Shown here one piece after another: positions 53,225 to 63,200 of a stretch of DNA of 64,000 nt; position 1 is the stretch's first letter, and every line of letters begins with the position of its first letter. The notes beneath the pieces were generated by a model. The model worked only from the letters and a program-made list of their open reading frames with translations. It did not search any database and was not told the origin of the DNA. The stretch is from the NCBI GenBank assembly GCA_026225395.1, contig JAMFSR010000021.1, forward strand, positions 186,001 to 250,000. Reading direction: 5' to 3'. The stretch is from Granulicella sapmiensis (GTDB lineage: Bacteria > Acidobacteriota > Terriglobia > Terriglobales > Acidobacteriaceae). The position numbers were made by a program, and so were the translations under genes.

Positions 53225-55513
53225 CTAAATTTTCGTTGTCCACGTCCCGCTTGCGCAGAACGTTGCGTGTCCGTCTTGGGAAAAGGCCCATGCTCCATTC
53301 GTGGAACAAGACCCGGATGGGGTCGTTGCCGGGCCAAGCTCTTCCCCTCCGGTCGAACAAGTTGTCCCGACGTAAGCAGTGCTTTGCACTGTACCGTCAG
53401 GGAATGTAATCGAAGCTCCGCTGCCGGATGTCAATTTGAGATTGCCGTTCACTTCAAGTCGTGCTCCAGGAGTAATGGTTCCAATACCAACATTGCCGCC
53501 CGAGGCGATTCTGAAGTATTCAGAACCATTGCTTCCCATCGCCAGTCCAAAACCGCCGTTAGGTGGATTGAAATCAATGTATCCCTGCGGGGTAACATCA
53601 GTGACCGTTTGTATCCGCGTTGTCGCGGTTGTCCAGTCCCATCCATCTGTATTTCTAAACTGGGAGAACGTTAGGTAGTTGGCATTCGCATTATTGTTCT
53701 GTAGCGTCATGAGAGCGGTCGTATTACCGCTCGTGTTCCCAAGGGCAGCACCTTGGACTGTGAATGGGGTGCCCGGTCCGCCCGTACTGACACTCACACC
53801 TCCGGTGAATGTCTTCTGGGCAGATATTGTCTGAGGCTGATCGGTGTAGTCCACGTTGGCTGGCAAGCTAGCAGCAGCACCTGTATACGGGACGGTCTGT
53901 ACTACGCCGTTAGGAAATACGATTCCAGAACCCGCCGTGATAGTGCCGACCGTCGTGATTCCGCCACTCGCCGTGATGGTGCCCGAGACATTCAGGTTTC
54001 CTGCTCCGGGGTCCGTCCCTGCGATGGCGTTATTCCCGAGCGCGAGCCCACCGCTGCTGAAGAGCAACATCTTGCGCCCTGTTACATCCATCGTGGAAGC
54101 TATAGCGCCCGCAGCACCCGTAGTCACCGTATTGAAAGCTATATTTCCATTGTACATCCGGAAAGCTGAGGCTGGTCCTGCAGTGAAATATCGCCAATTA
54201 CTCCCGTCATAGTAGGTGTTATTTCCGAATGCCGATTGAAACCCAACTACGTTCTGGATCGCCGTTTCTGCCCCAATCTGCAACGGTGCGACGGGTGTCA
54301 CACTTCCAATTCCGATGTTGCCATTGGCAAGAACAGACAAGGAGCTCGTATTTACAAACCCATCACCAGATTTGAGGCCAATATAAATATCTCCAGAAGG
54401 ATCAAAAAGCTGGCGCACCAGCCCGGAAGTAGCATCACCAATTCCAAGCGAGCCTGGATAGACGCCTCCGTTCCCACTATTCCAATTTACGAGCGACCAT
54501 TCTCGCATGTTGCCGACAAGTGCAAGAGACGACCCATAGGAGGCACCTGGTGCTGCGTCGCTCTCAATCGTAACGGCTGCCGCCAGTGCATTTTTTACGT
54601 TGATATTCCCTGATGCTGAAGAAAAGGAGGTTCCGTCTGGGAAGATCAAAGAGCCTGCATCCATCTTGATCGAGCCATTTACCTCAAGAGGCTGTGTGGG
54701 TGAAGAAGGGGTGCCGACTCCAACATACCCGGCGGAGCTTAGGACTAGATTGTTATTCCAGCCCCAGGCGCCGTTGGTTATTGCTCTTGTCTGCAGATAG
54801 AGTCGGCCACTTGCGTCCTCGTTATCTGCCATATCGGCGGTAGCTAAGATACGTGCTTGCTCCCAAACATTCGAGCCATCCGTATTTGCAGCGGTGGCGA
54901 ACGATAACCCTGCTCCTGCCGAAGTCGACCGCCCCCCAAGCCCCTGGATAACCACATTCCCGTTTCCAAATGGGCCACCATTCGAGGCCAAAGCGACGGC
55001 CGCGCTCGCAACATGGAGCGCAGACTGAGGCACAGCGGTGCCGATACCGAGCTGACCTCCGGGGTTTAGTCGCATGCCTTCATTTAGAACTGCGCCACCG
55101 TTCGCGGTCTTGAAAGCCAAGTAGCCCGCACCACAGGACCAACAGGTTGGATCGCCCCCCGATTCGATCATGGCGAAGCCGGTGGGATTAGCTTCGCCGG
55201 AAAATGTGATGTTTTCGGTTGAAGCAGCTTCTGGGTCGCCAAACCAGTTATAGATATTGATTCCGACCGGAGTGAACGCTGCTCCACCATGAATATCTAA
55301 ACTGTATTGTGGGGCACTCGTGTTGATTCCGATGCCGCCACCTACACTGGTGCCTCCCTGATATAAGATCGAGGATGTCAGAGCGGTTGGCCCGGTATAT
55401 ACCGGAAAATTTTGAGCTGTTCCAGTCCCATCAGTAGTTACTGCGGTCTGTGCTAGGGCCGCAGAAGCGAAGGAAACAATCACGATGGGCAGCATTCTTA
55501 GAATTTGATTCAT
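53225..55513 (-). CDS. Secreted spike-like surface protein, long paralogue 3
   Basis: 762 residues beginning MNQILRMLPI, with a leader (IVIVSFASAALAQ). A long array of spike units follows: GGQLGIGTAVPQSALHV, AGYVGVGTPSSPTQPLEVNG, NGNIGIGSVTPVAPLQI, GNVGIGTITPGARLEVNGN. The shared cassette SGSGASITFPDGTVQSTAYV is near the end. The C-terminus differs from its paralogues: it lacks the DYAE domain and ends with a short Cys-containing tail (TCSTGGEELG ... ATFCASGTWTTKI). It may be a filamentous adhesin or S-layer-like component; function is unknown. Confidence 0.7.
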   Translation of the reverse strand: MNQILRMLPIVIVSFASAALAQTAVTTDGTGTAQNFPVYTGPTALTSSILYQGGTSVGGGIGINTSAPQYSLDIHGGAAFTPVGINIYNWFGDPEAASTENITFSGEANPTGFAMIESGGDPTCWSCGAGYLAFKTANGGAVLNEGMRLNPGGQLGIGTAVPQSALHVASAAVALASNGGPFGNGNVVIQGLGGRSTSAGAGLSFATAANTDGSNVWEQARILATADMADNEDASGRLYLQTRAITNGAWGWNNNLVLSSAGYVGVGTPSSPTQPLEVNGSIKMDAGSLIFPDGTSFSSASGNINVKNALAAAVTIESDAAPGASYGSSLALVGNMREWSLVNWNSGNGGVYPGSLGIGDATSGLVRQLFDPSGDIYIGLKSGDGFVNTSSLSVLANGNIGIGSVTPVAPLQIGAETAIQNVVGFQSAFGNNTYYDGSNWRYFTAGPASAFRMYNGNIAFNTVTTGAAGAIASTMDVTGRKMLLFSSGGLALGNNAIAGTDPGAGNLNVSGTITASGGITTVGTITAGSGIVFPNGVVQTVPYTGAAASLPANVDYTDQPQTISAQKTFTGGVSVSTGGPGTPFTVQGAALGNTSGNTTALMTLQNNNANANYLTFSQFRNTDGWDWTTATTRIQTVTDVTPQGYIDFNPPNGGFGLAMGSNGSEYFRIASGGNVGIGTITPGARLEVNGNLKLTSGSGASITFPDGTVQSTAYVGTTCSTGGEELGPATTPSGSCSTNGAWAFSQDGHATFCASGTWTTKI

Positions 55514-55534
55514 GCAACAAATCTCCCGGACCAT

Positions 55535-56010
55535 GAAGAAGGAATATTGTCCAACAGCTCGTAGCCTTCAGCTGATCCTCACAATACAACTGACTGGTCA
55601 CGCAAATGTTGATCTACGTTGATCTGCTACTCCTGAGAAGTTTCGGACAGCAGAGCGCAGAACGCGCTGATTAACAATCATTCTTGGAACATTTAGATAC
55701 AGAAGGGATAAGATTTATGGGCTTGCCACCGGGTAACCCAGAGACCGGCAAGTTCAAATCGAAACTTATGTCATCAGACACACTCCCGCGATTGCCCAAC
55801 ACATGAGTGTTGGCATTCGGTAAAAGACAGTACTCCTCTGCGAATCTCTACATATGCCTGCGTTTAAATTGGTAACCGTTTTCAAGACACTATTGCGCAA
55901 ACACTCACCTGTCAACAGAAATTTAGTAACCACCTCGGGTCTATAGTGGTAGCCACCGTCGGATACACAATATAGGACCTCGACCTTACGCCTGCGGCGT
56001 GTTAAACGAC
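55535..56010. other. Intergenic stretch between cargo genes and phage tail operon
   Basis: No convincing gene. It should hold the promoter for the leftward spike gene at 55513. A 93-residue frame on the minus strand begins inside the terminator hairpin at 56016 and is rejected. Confidence 0.5.
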
Positions 56011-56054
56011 AAAAAGCCCCACACGAATGCGAGCAGCATGCATTCATGTGGGGC
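56011..56054 (-). terminator. Strong intrinsic terminator of the phage tail operon
   Basis: GCCCCACACGAATGC (56016-56030) pairs with GCATTCATGTGGGGC (56040-56054) with one mismatch. On the minus strand it is followed by TTTTT. It is 80 bases past the stop of the tail gene and separates the phage genes from the cargo. Confidence 0.85.
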
Positions 56055-56134
56055 GGTTGAGTTTTATTTGATCTTTAGGTTCTTCAGCGGACAGACACCT
56101 CGTAGACCGCCGGATGAGAGAGGTCGAGACACTA

Positions 56135-56836
56135 TTACTTCGCCTCCTGCACTTTGAAACTCAAGCCAAAGAGCCGTGTCTCATCGACACTCCACGTACG
56201 CTTGTTAGCAGCGAGTCGGAACAGACCTTTGGCGTTGTGGGTAATAATTGCTTCGCCGTCTGTGGGTTGCTCACGCAGGCTGGGCCAAAGCTGAAGAGTT
56301 GCTGCCCCACCGCTTGTTGAGTTCACTGTGTTCAGCACAGTGTGCAGACGATTACCAATCTGGATGTAATCACCCGGCAGCAAAAGTCTCATTGTTGACG
56401 GGAGCCAGCCCTTTGTCACCAGTGTGGTAGACATCGCCAGGTTGTTCGTGCCAAGCGCTCCATCAACCTCTGGAGCGCCTTGAGGAGTTCCTTGCGGGGT
56501 CTTCATGAAGGGATCACCCAGCAAGAAGACATTGGCTGGTCCCCTCGCTGCCATCAGGAATGCAATCCACTGAGCAGCTTGGGCGCGAGTCATCTTGGGT
56601 AACGTCAGTGTGGCCTGCCAGAAGTCACCGCCAGGCCAAGCCTGGAACTGACTCTGTTGCGTGAACGGTTGTGCTACTTGAGCTACTGTGTCACTGACTG
56701 AGAACTCAACGTCTCTGAAGCCGGGGCCGCGTGGGAAGGGCATTACGTTCCAACCGTTGAACGTAGTCACATTTGTGAAGTCGGGTACTACTGGGTAGGT
56801 ACTAATGGCTGCTCCCTCTTGCCCTTGCGGACACAA
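56135..56836 (-). CDS. Phage minor tail protein
   Basis: About 233 residues. Blocks PGGDFWQATLTLPKMTRAQA, AAQWIAFLMAARGPANVFLL and GDP, then LLLPGDYIQIGNRLHTVL and GLFRLAANKRTWSVDE match a widespread unnamed tail protein of siphophages, encoded near the tail-tip genes. There is no ATG at the conserved beginning: the longest frame starts at a TTG, while AGAGGGAG sits just before an ATT (ISTYPVVPDF), so the start is uncertain. It is the last gene of the leftward tail operon. Confidence 0.7.
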   Translation of the reverse strand: MCPQGQEGAAISTYPVVPDFTNVTTFNGWNVMPFPRGPGFRDVEFSVSDTVAQVAQPFTQQSQFQAWPGGDFWQATLTLPKMTRAQAAQWIAFLMAARGPANVFLLGDPFMKTPQGTPQGAPEVDGALGTNNLAMSTTLVTKGWLPSTMRLLLPGDYIQIGNRLHTVLNTVNSTSGGAATLQLWPSLREQPTDGEAIITHNAKGLFRLAANKRTWSVDETRLFGLSFKVQEAK

Positions 56837-56895
56837 ATGCGAAAGCCCACCACAGGGCTGCTGTGGTGGGCTATGGGCTATTTACAGTTATTGCT

Positions 56896-59886
56896 TTAGC
56901 TGCACCCGGTGATCTTGCCACCACTCACCGTTAGTGTCGTAGTGGGGGCGCAGGTGCCGGTGTATGGCGCATACGCTGGTGACGCGGGCGTTCCCAGCGT
57001 GAAGAAACTGGCCTGGTTCGTCATGTTGTTGTATTCCTCGGTGAGCCATCCGACTGATCGCTGTACGAGCGAGACGCGGAGCTCATCGACGTTTTCCGCT
57101 GTGAGGTTTGCGAGCGAATTATTCGGTTGCCATAAACCGTTCACGGCTAGATAGTTGGGAAACGTCTTCATAGAGTTCGTGCAGGGGCCCAAGCCGGTGA
57201 CGCAGGTCATTGTCTGCATTGATCCATCGAGGAAGCTCTGCACGCTGGAGTAGTTTCCACCGGCAGGGAGGATCTGCGCGAGGAAATGCCAGTTGGTGTC
57301 GGGAGTGAATGGAAAGCTCTCTCCAGCCTCGCCCGTTTGCATGGCAATGGTTGAAGAGCCATAGATCGCCCCGAAATTACTGTTCTCGCTATAGAACCCA
57401 TAATTGAACATCATGGAGCCAGATGTCGGCGCGGTTGGGAATTGGAACCAAGCCTCTACCGTTCTCGCCTCTGATTCGCGCGGCAACCCCGGAATTGTCT
57501 TCGTTTCGTCTATAACCCCGGCCACATTCAAAAAGGCGAGCAACCCGGATGAGCTGGTAAGCGATTCGTATGTACCGAACTTACCTGTTGGGTTCGTATG
57601 ACTGCCGGAGCCCTGCGCGGTCATCTCGTTTCCAAGGCCCGATGAGTCAGCGAGCGGATCGCCATAGCTGCTGAAGTGGTACACGGAGCCATAGCCGTTC
57701 GACCAAACATCCGCCGCTCTGGAAGTGTCAACCGCGCTGGGATTGTCATAGTAGAGCGTGATGACGGATGAAGCAGTCGCCGAAAGCTGCGCTTTGACAT
57801 ACATCTCCAAAGAGCCGCTACCCCCGTCATAATGAGTCGTTTCATGTGAGAGCTGAAGCCCGTTCTCGCAGGCGATGATGTCGAAGCCGTTCTGCACATG
57901 ACCGACGAAGTCGGAGAGCGTTAGTGAGTTTGGTGCCGATCCATTGAATGAGAGCAGCAGTGGAAAATCAGCGAGCGCAGCCGGAGACGCCGCAACCGTT
58001 AGAGTCACCGATCGAGCAAAATCCTGCACCGGGCAGCTGCGCGCCGGCAACTGTGCCTGGCATATCGGCTGGCCCCGGTAATCCGATCCACGATAGTTCG
58101 TCCCCGCTGAGCAAGAAGACAGGCTGGATGGAAGCGTTTGAAGATCGCTTGTCGTTGCCTCGGCCATCGTGTCTTCATCGTGGTTAGCGAGGGTATTTTC
58201 GTGCGTCTCATCTGGCCCGAAGTAATACGGATTGAAGCTCTGCCCCCAGCGATCCCGCATATCACTATAGGACGCATTGACCGACTTCGCGTACGTCTCC
58301 ATCACGTTGTAGTAGGGAAGAATCTCCGAATACTCCGTGGCGCAGTTGGTTGCGTTTGGACAATCGATGCCGGGGATGAAGAAGTATACCGATGATCCGC
58401 GTGCCGTCTGGTGGTTGTAGATCTTGGTGAGGGATGTGAGGTATTGCGACGTGGTGGCATCTTGGGCAACCTCGTTTGTCAGGTGCTGGATCACAGTGAG
58501 CGCCGCAGGCGGGTTTAGATCGCTGTAAGCGAACTGAGTCGAAGGCGCATAGCCGAAGGTCTCTGCCGAGCCGCTGGCGATGCCTTCGCGGTCAAAGACC
58601 ACGCCACTCGCTCCGTTCAATCCGCCGAGCGCATAGAGAGCGCATGGATTCTCTGAACAGGTGACCGTCATGGTGTGGGTTTGGGATGTGACAAGCGATC
58701 CCGTAAAGAGCTCCGGGGTCACCGTTCCAGTGGTTGGACATGCAGTTCCCACACTCGCACCATCCACGGCCATAGCCCACGAACCGTAACTCGGTCCGGC
58801 AGAGCACCACGCTTTCGGCTGGTCGTAGGGTTCATAGGCTTTGAATGTGATAACGGTCCCGACCGGATAAATCTCGGTGAAGGCATCCACTATGGTTGCC
58901 CCGTTGACCTGGTAGGGGCCGTAGGCACTTGTGGTCGAGGTAGGAGCTGCTGTCGTCGAGAAGAAGTCGGGGTTGGGGACATAGCCGCAGCCCGAAGTGC
59001 CTTCGAGAAACTTCAGCGGAACCATACCGGGACCGCCATTGCCATACTGCTCCTGCAGGTGCATCCGCCATTGCTCAATCCAGCGATCAAGGGAGGCTAC
59101 CGCGATGCTCGGCTGCGAGCCCGGGTTGCACCGTCGATCTGTCGCGTTGTCCACCACTGCGCGCGAGTCGCCGATGATATCGATGAAGACATGCTGATTG
59201 CGCGCGTTGTGAAGAGCTGCGAGAAATGCCTGAAGAGGAGGTCGCGAGGTTGTCACATACTCTTGAACAGGCAGCGTATCAAGGATCGTCGAACTATCAC
59301 TTGGGCCGACATTACCACTACCGTTGCCCTCAGCAATCTGCACAGAACCAGGAGCGCCTTGCGCAGCATTTCCGCTGCCCGGAATGCCTTGCGCGCCTTG
59401 GATGCCTTGAGGCCCTGCCGGACCGGTCTGAACGAGCGCAACAGCAGCTAGGTTCGGCACGTAGGTGTCAAAGTTGCAAGTGGTACTCGTACACCAAGAA
59501 GCAACACTGGACGGCTGTACACAACTATACCCACCACCCAGGACGTTCTCACCACTGTTAGGGTCAACAACCGTCACACTAAAGCAGACGTTGGCCGGCG
59601 CAGTTAGGTGAGTATCTGGCAGCGTCACGCTGAATGCACCATTTACCACAGGCGCCTGCACAGGTCTTGAAATCGCCTGCCCCAGACCGCCAATGCGGTA
59701 CGAGATCGGATTTCCCGAACCGTCAACCGGAGCGAAGTAGACGGTGCCGTTGACAAGTGGGGTTCCGGTTGAATCAACCACGTTGCTGGCCGATACGGTC
59801 AGAGTGCCAATTGGTGTAGCGTAGGCCGTTGAAAGACCGAAGAAGAACAGCAGCACCACTAGAACCAGTGTCTTCAACTTATTCAT
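56896..59886 (-). CDS. Secreted tail-fibre-like protein with collagen, SGNH-hydrolase, DUF2341 and LamG domains
   Basis: 996 residues from MNKLKTLVLV (GTGGAG upstream). A clear Sec signal peptide (LVLVVLLFFFGLSTAYA) is followed by a beta domain and a collagen-like stretch (GPAGPQGIQGAQGIPG). An SGNH/GDSL hydrolase domain has block I FIDIIGDSRAVVD and block V FGPDETHENTLANH. DUF2341 follows (TLTVAASPAALADFPLLLSF, VITLYYDNPSA), then a LamG-like jelly roll (ARTVEAWFQFP, NWHFLAQ). The hydrolase would suit de-esterification of surface glycans. It starts within the preceding tail-operon gene (8-base overlap), yet an N-terminal export signal is unusual for a tail fibre. Confidence 0.75.
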   Translation of the reverse strand: MNKLKTLVLVVLLFFFGLSTAYATPIGTLTVSASNVVDSTGTPLVNGTVYFAPVDGSGNPISYRIGGLGQAISRPVQAPVVNGAFSVTLPDTHLTAPANVCFSVTVVDPNSGENVLGGGYSCVQPSSVASWCTSTTCNFDTYVPNLAAVALVQTGPAGPQGIQGAQGIPGSGNAAQGAPGSVQIAEGNGSGNVGPSDSSTILDTLPVQEYVTTSRPPLQAFLAALHNARNQHVFIDIIGDSRAVVDNATDRRCNPGSQPSIAVASLDRWIEQWRMHLQEQYGNGGPGMVPLKFLEGTSGCGYVPNPDFFSTTAAPTSTTSAYGPYQVNGATIVDAFTEIYPVGTVITFKAYEPYDQPKAWCSAGPSYGSWAMAVDGASVGTACPTTGTVTPELFTGSLVTSQTHTMTVTCSENPCALYALGGLNGASGVVFDREGIASGSAETFGYAPSTQFAYSDLNPPAALTVIQHLTNEVAQDATTSQYLTSLTKIYNHQTARGSSVYFFIPGIDCPNATNCATEYSEILPYYNVMETYAKSVNASYSDMRDRWGQSFNPYYFGPDETHENTLANHDEDTMAEATTSDLQTLPSSLSSCSAGTNYRGSDYRGQPICQAQLPARSCPVQDFARSVTLTVAASPAALADFPLLLSFNGSAPNSLTLSDFVGHVQNGFDIIACENGLQLSHETTHYDGGSGSLEMYVKAQLSATASSVITLYYDNPSAVDTSRAADVWSNGYGSVYHFSSYGDPLADSSGLGNEMTAQGSGSHTNPTGKFGTYESLTSSSGLLAFLNVAGVIDETKTIPGLPRESEARTVEAWFQFPTAPTSGSMMFNYGFYSENSNFGAIYGSSTIAMQTGEAGESFPFTPDTNWHFLAQILPAGGNYSSVQSFLDGSMQTMTCVTGLGPCTNSMKTFPNYLAVNGLWQPNNSLANLTAENVDELRVSLVQRSVGWLTEEYNNMTNQASFFTLGTPASPAYAPYTGTCAPTTTLTVSGGKITGCS

Positions 59887-60211
59887 TTGTGTCTCCACGT
59901 CGGGAGGCCGGGGTCATGCCAAACCTACAGAGCAAACCCATCAAGGTGATGAGTTCAGACACCTGTAAATCGGAATTCCTCATGCGATATACCGTCTTGC
60001 AAAGGACTTCGAGACTGAGGCTTTCTCCGGTTGTGAATTGCATTGGTGACGAATTCCGAAGAATCTCTGACCAGATCCATTGCTCTGCTGGAGAGAGATA
60101 TCCAGGAGCGGGACCTATAGGGGTGCTGTCATTGACGGAGGGTGATTTTAAGACGGGTTCAGGGGTTTCGGGCATAAGTTTCTCCAGAGGTGTGCCCGCC
60201 GGAGTGTTCAC
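59879..60211 (-). CDS. P27-family terminase small-subunit-like protein
   Basis: 110 residues starting at GTG. After a Pro-rich linker comes GYLSPAEQWIWSEILRNS, a helical middle (LEVLCKTVYRMRNSDLQVS), and the ending LLCRFGMTPASRRGD, which matches the GLTPASR end of P27-type small terminases. Such genes normally lie beside the large terminase at the head end; here it is between tape measure and fibre. It could be a true small subunit in an unusual order or a related DNA-binding tail-region protein. Confidence 0.55.
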   Translation of the reverse strand: MNTPAGTPLEKLMPETPEPVLKSPSVNDSTPIGPAPGYLSPAEQWIWSEILRNSSPMQFTTGESLSLEVLCKTVYRMRNSDLQVSELITLMGLLCRFGMTPASRRGDTNE

Positions 60212-60242
60212 GGCAGGGCTTTGTTTATGTTTGTGTTGTTAG

Positions 60243-63200
60243 TTACCTAGACATTGAGGGTCTACGTGACTTGCTCTCAGCCATCGCTGTGGCAGTGCCA
60301 CGAGCCATGTGGGGCGCGTACTGAGACATTGCGCGATGGACTGCAGCTTCTGTCTGGGCAGGATCGTTCGAGCCGCGCGCATCAATGTGGATGTCGCCGC
60401 TCTTACCTCCCATGTCCTTGTTCGGTGTGATTTTGCCGTTCTGAGTGGGCGTGAAGCGTTCCCTTCCCATCTCACCAACGTCATAGGTCATGCCGGCCGT
60501 CACGTCGCCACCAAGGGCGCGATGACCACCGAAAGCACCCATGAACCCACTGAGCAGAGGACCTGCGCCAGGGATCATCGACAGGAACGGTGCCATTGCA
60601 CTAGAAGCGGTTTGCCAACCAGGACCAGAGGTGATGGCCGTAGACGAAGCAGTAGATGAATAGCCACCCATAGGTCCAGGGCCTGTCATGGTGCGCAGGG
60701 TATCTCGTACCTGAGTCAGAAGCATATTGGTTTGGTTGATAGCACCAACCGTTGCATCTGGCTTCTTATCACCCTTGCCCAGAGCGCCCATGATTCCACC
60801 TACGAGAGCCTGTTCGCCCTTTTGCAGGCCAAGCTTGGCTATACTCGTAGAGATACCATGGAAGAACTCAGCGAAGCTGATCTTCTGCCTCTCAATCATC
60901 TTCAAGAGCGAGCTATTCAAAGACTCGAACGTGCCTTCTAGCAGAGTGTGTATCTGGTCGGCCGCTGACTCAGTGCCTCTGGACATCTCTCTAAAGAAGA
61001 CACTAACTCCATCTGAAGCATTGCCAACAGCTAGAGTCGTCTTGTCGACGGCAGAGAGGTAGGCTTCCCAGTTGGTTTTGTTGGCTGCTGCCATCTGCAT
61101 AGCCGAGATCGCAACACCCGCATCCTTGGCAGCCGCTGCAGCGGCTGCCAGTGCCGTAGCCTGCGCACGGTAACCGTTTGTTGGGTCCATCGACATAGCC
61201 CGCGTCAAGTTGGCTTCCTGCTGTTTTAGAGCAAAGAGCTTTTCATTGGCTACGAGCTCAGCATTGAGTGCTGATTGGTCTGTATCTCCACGCTGTGAAT
61301 ACTTGGAGCGAATAGCTTCCTGCTCCACGGCGAGGGCTGCCTCTTGTCTCGCTTGTGTTCCACGCACAATCGCACCGTTGAGGATCAATTGTGCATTGAT
61401 CTGAGCTTGAACGCTGGTTAGCGCGAGAGCATCAGACCCGGCATTGGCTTTGTCATAGTTCATGCCGAAGGACACATTGTCGCGAGACCTAGCAACAGCG
61501 TTTTTCTGCTTCCACTCTTCAGACTGCCCAGCATCACGCTTGGCTGCATTGGCAGCGATGGCAGCAGCACGAACGACGTCTGCACCCTTGCCGATGGCCT
61601 GCGTGAGGATTTCCTGTGCCTGCGCTTGAGAGAGCAGACCGTCTGTGACCTTCTGGAGCTCTTCGCGATACTTAGCCTGGGACAGGTCATTGACGCGTGT
61701 GGTGATGCTCGACTTGAGCGCGGCTTTGTCTGCCTCGCTTATGGTCTTGCCCTGTGTCTTGAGTGCAGCTTCGAGCTCGATTACCGTTTTCGTATACTCT
61801 TTGGCTATTTCATCAGAGCGTTCGAAATCGATTCCCTTGCCGGCATCACGCAATGTATCCTGCGCAGCCTTGGCCGCAGCAGCGAGCTCATCTAGTTTCA
61901 GCTTGAGGTGATCAATCTTGTCCGTTTGGTCTTTTGGTACGACCGGGGCATCAAGCTTGGGCATTGGAGCAGCCTGCTTAATACCCGCCAAGAGCTTGTC
62001 AGCGCCATTAAACTGCTGCTGCATCCGGTATTGATCATCCGTCATACCGCGACGGGCTTCACCCGCTTGCTGCACGAGTGTCTTGAAGGAATTGAACTTC
62101 CAATCTCTGGCGGCAAAGTCGCCCATGTTGCCGGTTAGCAAATCCAGGGTCTTGACGACGTCGTTCATGCTGTCTTTGACTGACAAGAGGCTAGCATTCC
62201 AGATATCAGCCCATTTACCGCCGTCAATTTCTGAGCCCATTGCCGATTCTGAGATTTTATAAAAAGCAGTCGCAATCGCCGTCAACACCACGAGTGCGGC
62301 CGTAGCGGGGTTAGTGAGCATGGCACCCTTGACGACGTCAAGCGCAGTCTTGGCCGCGTACGCTGCTGTCTCCATGAACCCGAAGGCCCGGTACAGCTTC
62401 AAAACAGATGCCTCGCCGGTAACTGCTCCTTTGATCAACGGTCCAAATGCTGTGCCCAGAGAGGTGAGCCCGCTCATACGGCTGATCATTTTCACCGCGA
62501 CTAGGCCAATAGAATCGATACCTTTAGTGGCGCCGGCTGAACCGGTTATCAGTGGTAAGAAAATGCTTGCAGCTTGAAGGAGAGCAAAGCCCTCCAGGGT
62601 TCGCTTGACGGCCGTAGCATGTTCGACAAGGAATTCAAACGCTGAGCCCACGTCGTAGATCGCTTTGGAAACGTCAATAGCAACCGTGTCCACGGTCCTC
62701 ATGCCATTGGCGCTGGTAACGAATTTCAGAATCTTGTCGCTAGCGTCCTGCAGGGCCGGCGACACACCACTGAGCAGACGCACACTGAATCCGAGCGCAA
62801 CCGATTCAAGCTGCTCTAAGGATTCATGGAGTTGCTTAGCTTGGGCCGCAGTTTTGTCACCAACCACAACTCCGAAGAGCGAAGCTTGCTGAGAAGCAGT
62901 GTCAAAACCTGTGGCTATTTGCTTGAGCAACGGGGCGAGCTCGGCGCCGGAACGTCCAAATATCTTCTGCTCCAAGCCAGTCTTCGCGGTCGAGTCCTTG
63001 AATTTGTCCAAGCTCTTCGACGCAGCAACCATGAGGTTGCCTGAGTCCTTCAGCGGGCCTTCCAAGTCCTTAACTGAGATGCCGAGAGCAGCATAGGCTG
63101 CCACAGCTTCCTTGTTGCCATTCTGAGCAGCAGATGAAGTTCTTGCCAGCTTCTCCATCGCCATTTTCACGTCGTCGACGGGCACGCCCGCGAGTTTCGC

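Noticed and set aside
55766-56047. A 93-residue Cys-containing frame on the minus strand
   Set aside because: Its start lies inside the terminator hairpin and there is no ribosome binding site.
59400-59445. Short tandem repeats that look like a CRISPR or satellite
   Set aside because: They are the Gly-Pro-Gln collagen-like codons of the fibre gene, not spaced repeats.
58675-59451. A 258-residue frame on the + strand
   Set aside because: Opposite the fibre gene; composition is Arg/Cys/His-rich with no recognisable family.
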